Source: Variovorax paradoxus (GTDB lineage: Bacteria; Pseudomonadota; Gammaproteobacteria; Burkholderiales; Burkholderiaceae_C). From it: DNA of 64,000 nt. The notes under the pieces are model-generated. The model was given only the letters and a program-made list of their open reading frames with translations. It searched no databases and had not been told where the DNA came from. Shown one piece after another: positions 28,826-37,684 of this stretch. The position numbers were made by a program, and so were the translations under genes. Every line of letters begins with the position of its first letter. Position 1 is the stretch's first letter. The DNA is taken from the NCBI RefSeq assembly GCF_030815975.1, contig NZ_JAUSXL010000002.1:3708501-3772500 (forward strand). Direction: 5' to 3'.

Positions 28826-29571
28826 CCACGGCCGCATTCGCCCCGCCATTCATCCCGCCCGCCGAACTGCAGGCTGCCCTGCGTGAACAAGGCTATGCGG
28901 TATTGAGCCCGCAAGGCGTGAGCGACTGGCTGGGCGTGCCGCTCGCGCAGCTCGAAGCGCTGCATGCCGACTGGAACGATCTCCCGCCCGACGAATACCT
29001 GAAGGACGGCGGCCGCTATCGCACGCGGCGCCACGCCTGCTTCACGGTCGAGGGCGATTCGATCGCGCAGGCGCCGCATCGCGCGCACTGGCAGCCGGTC
29101 GAATACAACGCGCTGCATGGCGGCATGCAACGCTGGTTCGCGCCCATGCATGAAGCTACCGCGGCGCAGCCGGCCTGGCAGCGCCTGCTGCAGCGCCTGG
29201 GCGAAGCCGCGAGCGGCATGCGCGGCACGGCGGCGCAGCCGTGGTTCGTCGAGGCGCACCAGTTCCGCATCGACACCGCGGGCGGCATCGGCCGGCCGAC
29301 ACCCGAAGGCGCACACCGCGACGGCGTCGACCTGGTGGCGGTGGCACTGCTCGGACGCCACGGCATCAAGGGCGGCGAAACGCGCGTGTTCGAAGCCGAC
29401 GGGCGCCGCGGCGAGCGCTTCACCATGACCGAGCCCTGGACGCTGCTGCTGCTCGACGACGCGCGCGTGATCCACGAGTCCACGCCGATCCAGCCGCTCG
29501 AGGAGGGCGGCGCCGGCTGGCGCGACACGCTGGTCGTCACCTGCCGCGCCGGGAGTTTCCAGGGGGATTGA
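28822..29571 (+). CDS. 2-oxoglutarate/Fe(II)-dependent dioxygenase family protein
   Basis: 249 aa 2OG-Fe(II) oxygenase of the group that includes free amino-acid hydroxylases (PF10014-like). Putative metal triad: HRDGVD (His and Asp) at about residues 156-161 and HESTPI near the end. Motifs RTRRHACFTVE, QPVEYNALHGGMQRWF and AHQFRIDT are typical. GTG 28822 is used because it overlaps the TGA of the DUF427 gene and the next ATG would remove the conserved start. Substrate likely a small amino acid or similar, not assignable. Confidence 0.85.
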   Translation: MTTAAFAPPFIPPAELQAALREQGYAVLSPQGVSDWLGVPLAQLEALHADWNDLPPDEYLKDGGRYRTRRHACFTVEGDSIAQAPHRAHWQPVEYNALHGGMQRWFAPMHEATAAQPAWQRLLQRLGEAASGMRGTAAQPWFVEAHQFRIDTAGGIGRPTPEGAHRDGVDLVAVALLGRHGIKGGETRVFEADGRRGERFTMTEPWTLLLLDDARVIHESTPIQPLEEGGAGWRDTLVVTCRAGSFQGD

Positions 29572-29677
29572 TCCCGCTGGCTTGAGTCCTACAGCCACTC
29601 CCCGGCGCAGAGGTTAAATTGGGGGCCCGGCTCGGTTGCGAGCCGCGCCTGTCTGCGAACGAAAAGTGAGGTCCGCC

Positions 29678-30121
29678 ATGTTCAATCACATCCTGGTTCC
29701 GATCGACGGCTCCGAAACTTCCATGCTCGCGGTCAGCAAGGCCAGCGGCCTGGCGCTGGCATTCGGAAGCCGCATCACGTTGATCCACGTGATCGACAAC
29801 TATCCCTTCATCGGCGTGGGTGCGGACTATGCGCTGGGCCAGAACGAATACCTGGCCGCGGCCACCGCGAGTGCGAATGCGGCGCTCGCGCGCGGCGTGG
29901 CGGCGCTCGCCGCCGAGGGCCTGCACAGCGACCAGCGCGTGATCGACGGCCACGTGGTGCACGAAGGCATCGTCGATACCGCCATTGCCATTGCGGCCGA
30001 CCTGATCGTGATGGGCTCGCACGGGCGCAGCGGCATCGAGAAGCTGCTGCTGGGCAGTGTCACGCAGCGCGTGCTGCAGGATGCGCCGATGCCGGTGCTC
30101 GTGGTCAAGGGCGGGCTGTAA
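29678..30121 (+). CDS. Universal stress protein (UspA family)
   Basis: 147 aa. FNHILVPIDGSETSMLAVSKA start and the ATP-binding motif G-2x-G-9x-G-S in MGSHGRSGIEKLLLGSVTQRVL, ending PMPVLVVKGG. So it is an ATP-binding USP subtype. ATG 29678 chosen for the family N-terminus. Its last 17 bases overlap the convergent RluA-type gene. Stand-alone; role in stress survival by family. Confidence 0.93.
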   Translation: MFNHILVPIDGSETSMLAVSKASGLALAFGSRITLIHVIDNYPFIGVGADYALGQNEYLAAATASANAALARGVAALAAEGLHSDQRVIDGHVVHEGIVDTAIAIAADLIVMGSHGRSGIEKLLLGSVTQRVLQDAPMPVLVVKGGL

Positions 30122-30776
30122 AAAAAGAGCTGCCCAGGAAGTCCGGCGGGCTCTGCAAGCAAAGGGCCTGCTGCGTTACCGGATGCACGAAACCCAGCTC
30201 GGCGGCATGCAGCAGCAGGCGCGGCGCACGCGCCTGGACATCGGCATTGCCGTAGAGCGCATCTCCCAGGATCGGATGGCCGATCGACAGCAGATGCACG
30301 CGCAATTGATGCGAGCGCCCCGTGAGCGGCTCCAGCAGCAGGTGCGTGGCCTCGGCATCTCCGATCGACGCTGAAGACAGCGCACGACAGCGCGTGAGGC
30401 TGGGCTTGCCGGCCGGGTCCACCTTCTGCAGCGGACGGTTCGGCCAGTCGGCCGCGAGCGGCGCATCGATGACCGACCATTCGTCCTGCACCGGCAGCGC
30501 GCCGTCCACGATGGCCTCGTAGCGCTTGTGCACCCGGCGCTCGGCAAAGGCGTCGCCGAGCGCCCGCTGCATGGCGGCGCCGCGTGCCATCAGCACCAGG
30601 CCGCTGGTGGCCATGTCGAGCCGGTGAACGACCAGCGCGTCGGGCCATCGCCGCATGGCGCGCGCGCTCAGGCAGTCCTGCTTGTCTTCGCCGCGGCCGG
30701 GCACGCAGAGCAGGCCGGCGGGCTTGTTCAGCACCAGCAGGTGGGCGTCTTCGTGGATGAGGTCGATGTCCGGCAT
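30105..30776 (-). CDS. RluA family pseudouridine synthase
   Basis: 223 aa RNA uridine isomerase. Motif LNKPAGLLCVPGRG, catalytic Asp54 in HRLDMATSGL (51-54), VHKRYEAIV, and GRSHQLRVHLLSIGHPILGD with the terminal KPxL-like LLLHAAELGF. No S4 domain, so it is like RluA itself (tRNA/23S) rather than RluC/D; the target site is inferred only. It shares 17 bp at the 3' end with the convergent USP gene. Confidence 0.93.
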   Translation of the reverse strand: MPDIDLIHEDAHLLVLNKPAGLLCVPGRGEDKQDCLSARAMRRWPDALVVHRLDMATSGLVLMARGAAMQRALGDAFAERRVHKRYEAIVDGALPVQDEWSVIDAPLAADWPNRPLQKVDPAGKPSLTRCRALSSASIGDAEATHLLLEPLTGRSHQLRVHLLSIGHPILGDALYGNADVQARAPRLLLHAAELGFVHPVTQQALCLQSPPDFLGSSFFTARP

Positions 30777-30861
30777 GGGTAGGCGGAAGTGTAGAGAGGA
30801 GCAGGGGGACCAGAGCCCGCGCTCATGCGCGGCTCATGCAGCCTCGGCTATCCTCGAGCGA

Positions 30862-32142
30862 ATGTCCGGCCCCGTCTCCCCAGCCTCCGTTTCCGCCTCC
30901 GTTCCCCCGCCCCCGAGCTTTACCGAACTCCGGCGCGAGCGCCCGTTCATGCAGATGTGGGTGGCGCGGCTCTTCGGCACCGCGGCTTCGCAGATGCTGC
31001 TGGTGGCCATCGGCTGGCACATGTACGAGCTCACCGGCAGCGCCTGGGACCTCGGGCTCGTGGGCCTCTACCAGTTCGTGCCCGCCTTGCTGCTTGCGCT
31101 GCTGGCCGGCCATGTGGTCGACCGCCGCCATCGCGGCCGCATCGTGGCGGCCTGCTTTGCGGTGCAGGGGCTGGTGGCGCTGGTGCTGCTGCTCGCGGTG
31201 GTGCAGCGCTTCGACACGCGCGGCCTGCTGCTGGGCTTGTCGCTGGTGCTGGGCGCGGTGCGGGCCTTCCAGATGCCGGCGCAGCAGGCGCTCACGCCGT
31301 TGCTGGTGCCGCCCATCATGCTGCCGCGCGCCATGGCTTTCAGCTCGGCCGGCATGCAGGGCGCGATCATCGGCGGGCCGGCGCTCGGCGGGCTGCTGTT
31401 CGTGGCGGGCATGGCGGTGGTGTACGGCGCCAGCGTGCTGTGCTTCGCAGTGGCCTGCGCGCTCGTGCTGCGGCTGCGCTATGCCTACACGCCGGCTGCG
31501 CGCGAGCCGGTCACGCTGGCCACGGTGTTCGCGGGCGTCGATTTCATCTGGAAGCGCAAGCCGGTGCTCGGCGCCGTCTCGCTCGATCTCTTCGCGGTGC
31601 TGCTGGGCGGCGCGGTGGCGCTGCTGCCCATCTACGCCAAGGACATCCTGCACACAGGGCCCTGGGGGCTCGGGCTGCTGCGCGGCGCGCCCGCCGTGGG
31701 CGCACTCGTGATGTCGATCGCCCTTACGCGCCGGCCCATCGAGCGCAACATCGGCCGCACGCTGCTGATGGCCGTCGGCCTCTTCGGGCTCTGCATGGTG
31801 GTGTTCGGCATTTCGCGCAGCTTCATCGTCTCGTTGATTGCGCTGGCGGTGTCCGGCGGCGCCGACATGGTCAACGTGGTGATCCGCCAGACCCTGGTCC
31901 AGCTCGAGACGCCCGATGCGATGCGCGGCCGGGTGAGCGCGGTCAATTCGATCTTCATCGGCGCCAGCAACCAACTGGGCGAGTTCGAATCGGGGGCCAC
32001 GGCGGCGCTGCTCGGACCGGTGGGCTCGGTGGTGGTGGGCGGCGTGGGAACCATGATGGTGGCGCTGGGCTGGTTCAAGCTGTTTCCGTCTCTGGCGCAG
32101 CGCGACCGGCTGGTGCTTGCGATGCCGGCGGCGGCCAAGTAG
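30862..32142 (+). CDS. MFS transporter (EntS-like / MFS_3 group)
   Basis: 426 aa with about 12 hydrophobic helices. Proline/serine-rich start then FTELRRERPFMQMWVARLFG, conserved loop GHVVDRRHRGRIV between helices 2 and 3, RAFQMPAQQALTPLLVPP, GPALGGLLF, and VRQTLVQLETPDAMRGRVSAVN typical for exporters of the enterobactin-exporter/macrolide type. Substrate unknown. ATG 30862 used; TATCCT eight bases upstream could be a -10, leaving a very short leader. Confidence 0.93.
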   Translation: MSGPVSPASVSASVPPPPSFTELRRERPFMQMWVARLFGTAASQMLLVAIGWHMYELTGSAWDLGLVGLYQFVPALLLALLAGHVVDRRHRGRIVAACFAVQGLVALVLLLAVVQRFDTRGLLLGLSLVLGAVRAFQMPAQQALTPLLVPPIMLPRAMAFSSAGMQGAIIGGPALGGLLFVAGMAVVYGASVLCFAVACALVLRLRYAYTPAAREPVTLATVFAGVDFIWKRKPVLGAVSLDLFAVLLGGAVALLPIYAKDILHTGPWGLGLLRGAPAVGALVMSIALTRRPIERNIGRTLLMAVGLFGLCMVVFGISRSFIVSLIALAVSGGADMVNVVIRQTLVQLETPDAMRGRVSAVNSIFIGASNQLGEFESGATAALLGPVGSVVVGGVGTMMVALGWFKLFPSLAQRDRLVLAMPAAAK

Positions 32143-32160
32143 GGCGAAACGCCGCGGCCT

Positions 32161-32442
32161 TCAGAAGACCGAAAACGCCTGGGGCGCGTCGATCGTCAGG
32201 TCGCCTTGCGCCTCGGCCACGCAGGGCAGGATCCAGCCCTCGGCCTTTTCCTCGGCACTCAGGCCGGGCCATTCGATGACGTGGCGGATGGAGCCCGACA
32301 CCAGCTGGCAGATGCAGGTGCGGCAGGTGCCGTTGCGGCAGGAGCTCGGCATCTCGATGCCGGCCGCCTCGGCCGATTTCAGCAGCGTGGTGCCGGCCTC
32401 GGCGTCGAAGCCGAGGCCCGACGGTTCGAGCCGGACCCTCAT
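32161..32442 (-). CDS. 2Fe-2S ferredoxin-like protein
   Basis: 93 aa [2Fe-2S] plant-type ferredoxin. Cluster ligands Cys35, Cys40, Cys43 ([10 protein letters not shown]) and Cys74 (LPCVA) give the C-x4-C-x2-C-x30-C spacing. No signal; cytoplasmic electron carrier. The partner reductase or oxygenase is not nearby. Last of a three-gene operon of small proteins; its ATG overlaps the stop of the VF530 gene (ATGA). Confidence 0.92.
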   Translation of the reverse strand: MRVRLEPSGLGFDAEAGTTLLKSAEAAGIEMPSSCRNGTCRTCICQLVSGSIRHVIEWPGLSAEEKAEGWILPCVAEAQGDLTIDAPQAFSVF

Positions 32443-32729
32443 CGCTGTGGGGGCTGCTGTTGCTGCTGCTCGCGGCGCTGTTCGCGCAGCATGAAAAGAT
32501 AGAGGCTTTCGACCTTCTCGCGCGCCCAGGGCGTCTTGCGCAGGAACTTGAGGCTGGAGCCCACGCTCGGGTCGATCGCGAAGCAGCGGATGGGAACGAG
32601 TTCGCCGAGCTGCTCCCATCCGTAGTAATCGGCCAGCGCCGTGACGATGGCCTCCAGCGTGAGCCCGTGCAGCGGGTTGCGGGGCTGGACCGGCTTGGCG
32701 GGTGCCGGGGCCGGCGATTCGCTGGTCAC
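32439..32729 (-). CDS. VF530 family DNA-binding protein
   Basis: 96 aa. Conserved VF530 (DUF2132) block: [53 protein letters not shown]. The N-terminus is Pro/Ala-rich and the C-terminus a Gln/Arg-rich helix ([14 protein letters not shown]). The VF530 fold has been linked to DNA binding. Start overlaps the stop of the 49-aa gene (ATGA) and its stop overlaps the ferredoxin start, so all three are a coupled unit. Confidence 0.93.
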   Translation of the reverse strand: MTSESPAPAPAKPVQPRNPLHGLTLEAIVTALADYYGWEQLGELVPIRCFAIDPSVGSSLKFLRKTPWAREKVESLYLFMLREQRREQQQQQPPQR

Positions 32730-32875
32730 TTGTTCTTGAGCTTGCCGCGCGGGATCACCGCCGTGGTGATCGTGCGGACGGGTTCGATGCCGCCGGTGCC
32801 CACCGGCTTGGGCGGCGAAGTGTCCTTCTTCGGTTTCTTGGCTTCCTTGTTTGCGCGCTGTTGACCCTTGGCCAT
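32726..32875 (-). CDS. Small basic protein, 49 aa (first gene of VF530/ferredoxin operon)
   Basis: Reads [20 protein letters not shown], then [15 protein letters not shown] and [14 protein letters not shown]. Very basic, Lys/Pro-rich N-terminal half, no membrane span. AAAAGGAGTCGAT precedes the ATG at 32875: a clear GGAG Shine-Dalgarno at good distance. Its TGA overlaps the ATG of the VF530 gene (ATGA). Similar short basic proteins occur in relatives, but the function is unknown. Disordered nucleic-acid binding is a guess. Too short for automatic callers. Confidence 0.8.
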   Translation of the reverse strand: MAKGQQRANKEAKKPKKDTSPPKPVGTGGIEPVRTITTAVIPRGKLKNK

Positions 32876-32969
32876 ATCGACTCCTTTTGATGCTGTGTAT
32901 GCGGCGTGGTAGCGGGCAGTTTAGCGGTGCGGCGACAATACGCAGTTCCTTTTGATTTCCCCCGCATCC

Positions 32970-33488
32970 ATGTCAGATTACGAAGTTCGCCCCGCCACCA
33001 TGCGCGACGCCAAGGCCGTCGCCGAAGTCCATGCCCTGGCCGCCAAGGCCGCCTACGAAGGCATCCTGCCCGAAGAAGAGCTGCGCCTGCTGGCGCCCGC
33101 TTCGCGCGAAGCCAAGTGGCGCGAAGCCATCGAATTCAGCGAACCGCAGGTGCAGGTGGCGGTGCAGGACGGCGAAATCGTCGGCTTCGTCGGCTTCGAC
33201 CGCTCGCGCGACCCCAAGACGCCGTCCACCACGGGCGAGATCTGGGCCCTTTACGTCAAGCCCGAGCATTGGGGCAAGGGCATCGGCGTGGCCCTCTGGG
33301 ATGCCGCGCGCGAAGGCCTCGAGGAAGAGGGCTGCACCACGGTCACCGCATGGGTGCCCATTCGCAACGACCGCGCCATGCGTTTCTTCGAGCTCGCCGG
33401 CTTCAAGCGCGAAATGAAGACCGCCAAGACCACCGCGCTGGGCACCGTGCGGGTCGAGGAGATCCGGCTCAAGCGCAGCGTCGCCTGA
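32970..33488 (+). CDS. GNAT family N-acetyltransferase
   Basis: 172 aa. Starts [24 protein letters not shown]; acetyl-CoA binding segment [21 protein letters not shown] (Q/RxxGxG/A-type, with GKGIG), then [21 protein letters not shown]. Substrate unknown. ATG 32970 used; a TTG at 32952 is in frame. Divergent from the 49-aa operon. Confidence 0.93.
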   Translation: MSDYEVRPATMRDAKAVAEVHALAAKAAYEGILPEEELRLLAPASREAKWREAIEFSEPQVQVAVQDGEIVGFVGFDRSRDPKTPSTTGEIWALYVKPEHWGKGIGVALWDAAREGLEEEGCTTVTAWVPIRNDRAMRFFELAGFKREMKTAKTTALGTVRVEEIRLKRSVA

Positions 33489-33563
33489 CGCGTACGGGTA
33501 TTGCTGGCGGGCCCCGCGCTTGCGGCTAAGCTCGCCGCTTTCTTTTTCAGACCGACCTCTGCC

Positions 33564-34473
33564 ATGGCCACCAGCCTGCTCCTGCTGCTCGACGACATTG
33601 CAACCGTCCTGGACGACGTCTCGGTCCTCACCAAGGTCGCCCGCCAAGAAGACGGCCGGCGTGCTCGGCGACGATCTGGCGCTCAACGCGCAGCAGGTCT
33701 CCGGCGTCAAGGCCGACCGCGAACTGCCGGTGGTCTGGGCGGTGTGCAAGGGCTCGTTCATCAACAAGCTCATCCTGGTGCCCGCGGCGCTGGCCATCGG
33801 CACCTGGCTGCCCTGGCTGGTCACGCCGCTGCTGATGGTTGGCGGCGCCTTTCTTTGCTTCGAGGGCTTCGAGAAGCTGGCTCACAAGTTCCTGCACAAG
33901 CAGGAACATGAAGCCGACACCGCGCGCCACGAACGCGCCGTGGCCGACGAGGCCGTCGACGTGGTCGCGGTCGAAAAGGACAAGATCAAGGGCGCGGTGC
34001 GCACCGACTTCATTCTTTCGGCCGAGATCATCGCCATCACGCTGGGCACCGTGCAGGGCCAGTCCTTTGTCACGCAGCTCACCGTGCTCGCAGGCATTGC
34101 GCTGATCATGACCATCGGCGTCTACGGCCTGGTGGCCGGCATCGTGAAGCTCGACGACGCGGGTCTCTACCTGAGCCGGCAGGCGGGCAAGGCCGCGCAG
34201 GCCCTGGGGCGCGGCATTCTCGCGGCGGCGCCCTGGCTCATGAAGGGGCTGTCGATCGCGGGCACCGCGGCCATGTTCCTGGTGGGCGGCGGCATCCTGG
34301 TGCACGGCGTGCCGGCCTTCGGCCACGCCATCGAGGACTGGACCGCGGCCACCGGCGGCGTGTTCGGTGCGCTCGGTTCGATGGGCGTGAATGCCGGGGT
34401 GGGCCTTGTCGCCGGCGCCATCGTGCTGGCGGCTGTGGAACTTGTAGTCAAGCTGCGCGGCAAGAAGGGCTGA
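33564..34473 (+). pseudogene. DUF808 (YedI-like) membrane protein, single-base frameshift
   Basis: Would give about 302 aa of the YedI/DUF808 inner-membrane family. The start MATSLLLLLDDIATVLDDVS continues to VLTKVA, then the frame is lost at 33639-33643 (GTCGCCCGCC). One base later it resumes with KKTAGVLGDDLALNAQQVSG and runs with hydrophobic helices (FINKLILVPAALAIGTWLPWL, LMTIGVYGLVAG...) to a normal LVVKLRGKKG end. Deleting one C makes a complete gene. Codon use beyond the shift is intact, so the lesion is recent or artefactual. Confidence 0.85.
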
Positions 34474-34501
34474 GCCTCTCGATGCCGCCAGGCGCCAGCT
34501 T

Positions 34502-34714
34502 TCACTGGCGCGACTTGCCGCGCTGGAACAGGCCAACGCCGACCAGCGCCGCACCCAGCACCAGCGCGAACCAGCCGACCAGGTAGGCGCCGGCCACCAT
34601 GTCGAACCAGCGCGTGCCCTGCAGGAAGCGCGGCGCCAGCAGAACGGCGGCGCCGATCACCAGGCAGAGGATGCCGCGTTCGAGCGTGCGGAGTTGTCTT
34701 TTGGGTTGCGCCAT
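34502..34714 (-). CDS. Small two-helix membrane protein, unknown
   Basis: 70 aa; basic start (MAQPKRQLRTLERG), two hydrophobic segments (ILCLVIGAAVLLAPRFL and AYLVGWFALVLGAALVGVGLF) separated by a short polar loop, and a basic C-terminus. Orientation by positive-inside would put both ends in the cytoplasm. No family recognised. Convergent with the DUF808 gene. It is 28 bases downstream of the beta-propeller lipoprotein on the same strand. Confidence 0.7.
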   Translation of the reverse strand: MAQPKRQLRTLERGILCLVIGAAVLLAPRFLQGTRWFDMVAGAYLVGWFALVLGAALVGVGLFQRGKSRQ

Positions 34715-34742
34715 GGCTTCTTCGTCGGGGTAGTGGGTTGCG

Positions 34743-35930
34743 TCAGTGCGTCATTGTCCCGCGCATTGCGGCCGGATGCCCCTGCAGCGGAAACGACTGG
34801 CCCGTCGGCACCAGCGTATCGCCGTCGACGCGCAGGATCGTGATGTCCTGGTCGATGAAGTTGCCCACGTAGAGGTACTTGCCGTCGGCGCTCCACACCG
34901 CGCCTTCGGGCAGTCCGCGCACCACCACCTCGTTGGCGCGCGTCACCTTCTTGCCATCGATCTTCAGCAGCACCACCGAGCCGTTGCGGTTGTAGAAGTA
35001 GGCGCTCTTCGACGCGTTGCTGCCGCGCAGGATCACGGCCACGGCGTGCTTGCCGGTCGGGCTCACGGCCAGGCCTTCGGGGCCGTCGCCCACCACCACC
35101 TTGTCGACCACGCGCGGCGGTGTCGCTTCGAGATCGATCACGCTCACTGTGTCGATCTGCCCGTCGGATGCGCCCGAGTTGCCGTTGTCGGCCGTGAGCG
35201 CGAGCTTGCCGTCGGGCGTCACGTCGACGTTGTAGGGCCAGAGGCCAGCCGCGAGATCGACCTTGTTGTAGCTGACCTTCTCGCCGTTCACCTCGAGCAG
35301 CGCGATCTTGTGGCTGGTGAACTTGGCCGCCAACGCGCGCTTGCCGTCGGGCGTGAAGCGCACGTGTGCCACGGAATCGCCCATGGCGACGGTGTCGATC
35401 AGCGTCACCTGCTTGCCCGCGATGCGCAGCACGCTGACCGAGTTGTCGGCGCGGTTGGCCACCAGCGCAAGGTTGCCCGCGCGGTTGATCGACAGGCCCG
35501 AAGGCTGCTTGCCCACGGTGAGTGTGTCGATCAGCCTGGGCGGCGTGGTGCTCAGGTCGATGACGAAGAGGCGGTTGTCCGGCACCTGCTTGCGCACGCC
35601 GTTCTCTTCGACCACGTTGAGCGAGTTGGCCACCAGCGCCAGCGTTTCGCCGGGCGTGATCGCGAGGTTGGTTGGCGGGCCGGCGATGGTGTTGTCCAGC
35701 TGCAGCGTGCCGACGAGCCTCGGTGCGAGCGGGTCGGTGCCGATGTCGAGCACCTGCACCGTGTCGCGCCCCATCGGCGCGAGGATCACCGCGCCGGCGT
35801 CGCTCCATGACTGCTTTTCGTCGTTGGCGACCAGCATCAGCTGGCGCTGCGGCACGGTGGGGGTCAGGGAGGTGCAGCCCGCGAGGGCAGCCAAGGCAAG
35901 GGCGGCCAATGCGGCCGGGTGGAACTTCAT
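34743..35930 (-). CDS. YVTN-type beta-propeller lipoprotein
   Basis: 395 aa. Lipobox LAGC with Cys19. The mature part is a seven-bladed-propeller-like array of about 50-residue repeats in which VDLS/VTPDGKRALAANxxDNxVSVLxIxG-type strands recur (SGLSINRAGNLALVANRADNSVSVL, VDVTPDGKLALTADNG, LAVSPTGKHAVAVIL). PGETLALVA and the C-terminal WSADGKYLYVGNFIDQDITILRVDG follow. Function unknown; may be a secreted or membrane scaffold or sugar-acid lactonase-like protein. Start ATG 35930. Confidence 0.88.
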   Translation of the reverse strand: MKFHPAALAALALAALAGCTSLTPTVPQRQLMLVANDEKQSWSDAGAVILAPMGRDTVQVLDIGTDPLAPRLVGTLQLDNTIAGPPTNLAITPGETLALVANSLNVVEENGVRKQVPDNRLFVIDLSTTPPRLIDTLTVGKQPSGLSINRAGNLALVANRADNSVSVLRIAGKQVTLIDTVAMGDSVAHVRFTPDGKRALAAKFTSHKIALLEVNGEKVSYNKVDLAAGLWPYNVDVTPDGKLALTADNGNSGASDGQIDTVSVIDLEATPPRVVDKVVVGDGPEGLAVSPTGKHAVAVILRGSNASKSAYFYNRNGSVVLLKIDGKKVTRANEVVVRGLPEGAVWSADGKYLYVGNFIDQDITILRVDGDTLVPTGQSFPLQGHPAAMRGTMTH

Positions 35931-36038
35931 GAGGCGGTCTCCGTGTTGTAGTAGGTCTTGGTGCGGCGGGCCGCGCGCGCCCGCAGCGCATGGTAGCGGC
36001 ACAATCGATCGGCCCGACATCCACCCAGAGCAGTCCGC

Positions 36039-36311
36039 ATGACCATCGAAATCTCCAAGGAAGCCCGCCAGCAGGCGATCGCGTCGATCGAGCGCTATTT
36101 CATCGAGAACATGGAAGAGAAAATCGGCAACATCGCGGCCGGCGCTCTGCTCGGTTTCTTTCTCGAAGAGGTCGGCCCCGTCGTCTACAACAAGGCCGTG
36201 GCCGACGTGCAGGAGCGGCTGCAATCGCGCATCTCGGAGGTCGACCTCGAAGTGCATGAAGACGAATTCCAGTACTGGCGCAAGTTCGACAAGCAAAAAA
36301 AGGGCAGGTAG
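36039..36311 (+). CDS. DUF2164 domain-containing protein
   Basis: 90 aa. Family block: EARQQAIASIERYFIENMEEKIGNIAAGALLGFFLEEVGPVVYNKAV and ADVQERL. Mostly helical, no signal or membrane segment of clear length. DUF2164 is of unknown function. Divergent from the beta-propeller gene. ATG 36039 has no ideal Shine-Dalgarno, but the family start fits. Confidence 0.92.
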   Translation: MTIEISKEARQQAIASIERYFIENMEEKIGNIAAGALLGFFLEEVGPVVYNKAVADVQERLQSRISEVDLEVHEDEFQYWRKFDKQKKGR

Positions 36312-36383
36312 CTGCGCTTGGCGTCGCGCGTACGCATCGCCTGCCATTCAAAGATGCTTCCAAACGTTGCAGAATCCCAAGCC

Positions 36384-36810
36384 ATGCAACCACACCGTCC
36401 ATCTTTCCGCTTCGCGCCTTCTTCGCTGCTGCGTACTCTTGCCGCCGTGCCGTTCGTACTGGCTGCCTCCCTCGCAGCCGCCCAGCAGGACCCCTCGTCG
36501 TTTCCGCTGGATTCGGTCGGCTACCTGAACGAGGAACTGCCGCGCATGGAAGCTGCCATCGCGGCCCGGGACCGCAGCTTTTTCCAAGGCGCAGTGGCCC
36601 GCACGGTGCAGTTTTCCGAGCGCTGGGGCTTCAAGGCGCAGGGCCAACCCCGATCTCGCCAAGTACCCGATGTGCACCGAGGCGGTGATGGACTATGTGG
36701 TCGTCGGCATGTGCAGGCTCAATCCCGCGAGCGATGGGTGCGAGCCCGGGCTGGCGCCGCGCTTCGAGGCGAATGTGCAGCGCTGCCGCGAGGTGGCGGC
36801 GCGAAAATAG
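36384..36810 (+). pseudogene. Secreted Cys-containing hypothetical protein, single-base frameshift
   Basis: About 141 aa if corrected. Signal peptide RFAPSSLLRTLAAVPFVLAASLAAAQQ, then DSVGYLNEELPRMEAAIAARDRSFFQGAVARTVQFSERWGFKAQG. At 36640-36652 (CAGGGCCAACCCCGATC) the frame is lost; one base later it continues PDLAKYPMCTEAVMDYVVVGMC, RLNPASDGCEPGLAPRFEANVQRCREVAARK and stops at TAG 36808. Four Cys (two CxxxxC-like pairs) would be periplasmic. I do not recognise the family. An extra C is the simplest explanation. Confidence 0.7.
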
Positions 36811-36839
36811 GCGTCCCGTCTTTCGACGAAAAAGAAAGT

Positions 36840-36858
36840 CCCCGCAGGCGATGCGGGG
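36840..36858. other. GC-rich hairpin upstream of the enoyl-CoA hydratase gene
   Basis: CCCCGCA(GGCGA)TGCGGGG, followed at once by GGAGACACGCC and the ATG at 36871. On the minus strand it is trailed by ACTTTCTTTTT, so it could be a leftward terminator with no gene for it, or a stem near the ribosome binding site. Confidence 0.35.
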
Positions 36859-36870
36859 CGGAGACACGCC

Positions 36871-37668
36871 ATGGACTACACGCGCTACCAGACCCTTGCC
36901 ATCACGCGCCGCGGCATCAACGATGCGGTGCTCGACATCCAGATGCGCGCCACCAACGGCAAGCTGCCGACGGCAGGCCATGATGGCCACCGCGAACTCG
37001 CCGAAATCTGGCGCGACGTGTCGGCCGACGACACGGTGCGCTGCGCGGTGCTGAGGGGCGAAGGGCTGGGCTTCTCGGGCGGCGGCGACCTGGCAATGGT
37101 GCAGGACATGACCACCGACGATGCGGTGCGCCAGCGGGTCTGGAAAGAGGCGCGCGACCTCGTCTACAACATCATCAACTGCGACAAGCCCATCGTGAGC
37201 GCGATGCATGGCCCGGCCGTGGGCGCCGGTCTGGTGGCGGGGCTGCTGGCCGATATTTCGATTGCCGCGAAGGGCGCGAAGATCGTCGACGGCCACACGC
37301 GCCTCGGAGTGGCGGCGGGCGACCATGCGGCCATCGTCTGGCCGCTCCTGTGCGGCATGGCCAAGGCCAAGTACCACCTGCTGCTGTGCGAGCCGGTGAG
37401 CGGCGAAGAGGCCGAGCGCATCGGCCTGGTGTCGCTTGCGGTGGACGAGGCCGATCTGCTGCCGCGTGCCTACGAAGTGGCCGACCGGCTCGCGGCTGGC
37501 AGCCAGAGCGCGATCCGCCTGACCAAATACGCGCTCAACAACTGGCTGCGCCAGGCCGGCCCGGCCTTCGACGCCTCGCTGGCGCTCGAGTTCATGGGCT
37601 TCGCGGGCGCCGACGTGCGCGAGGGCGTGGCCTCGCTGCGCGAGCGGCGCGCGCCGAACTTCGGCTGA
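36871..37668 (+). CDS. Enoyl-CoA hydratase/isomerase family protein
   Basis: 265 aa crotonase fold. Oxyanion-hole segments: [13 protein letters not shown] near 70 and [20 protein letters not shown] near 112; then [19 protein letters not shown] and KYALNNWLR. The usual catalytic Glu positions are changed: the segment after the second Gly-rich loop reads GVAAGDHAA, with Asp in place of one Glu. It could therefore be a hydratase variant or hydrolase. GGAGACACGCC precedes the ATG at 36871. No beta-oxidation neighbours. Confidence 0.9.
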   Translation: MDYTRYQTLAITRRGINDAVLDIQMRATNGKLPTAGHDGHRELAEIWRDVSADDTVRCAVLRGEGLGFSGGGDLAMVQDMTTDDAVRQRVWKEARDLVYNIINCDKPIVSAMHGPAVGAGLVAGLLADISIAAKGAKIVDGHTRLGVAAGDHAAIVWPLLCGMAKAKYHLLLCEPVSGEEAERIGLVSLAVDEADLLPRAYEVADRLAAGSQSAIRLTKYALNNWLRQAGPAFDASLALEFMGFAGADVREGVASLRERRAPNFG

Positions 37669-37684
37669 AGCCCGGCCCGCCGAA

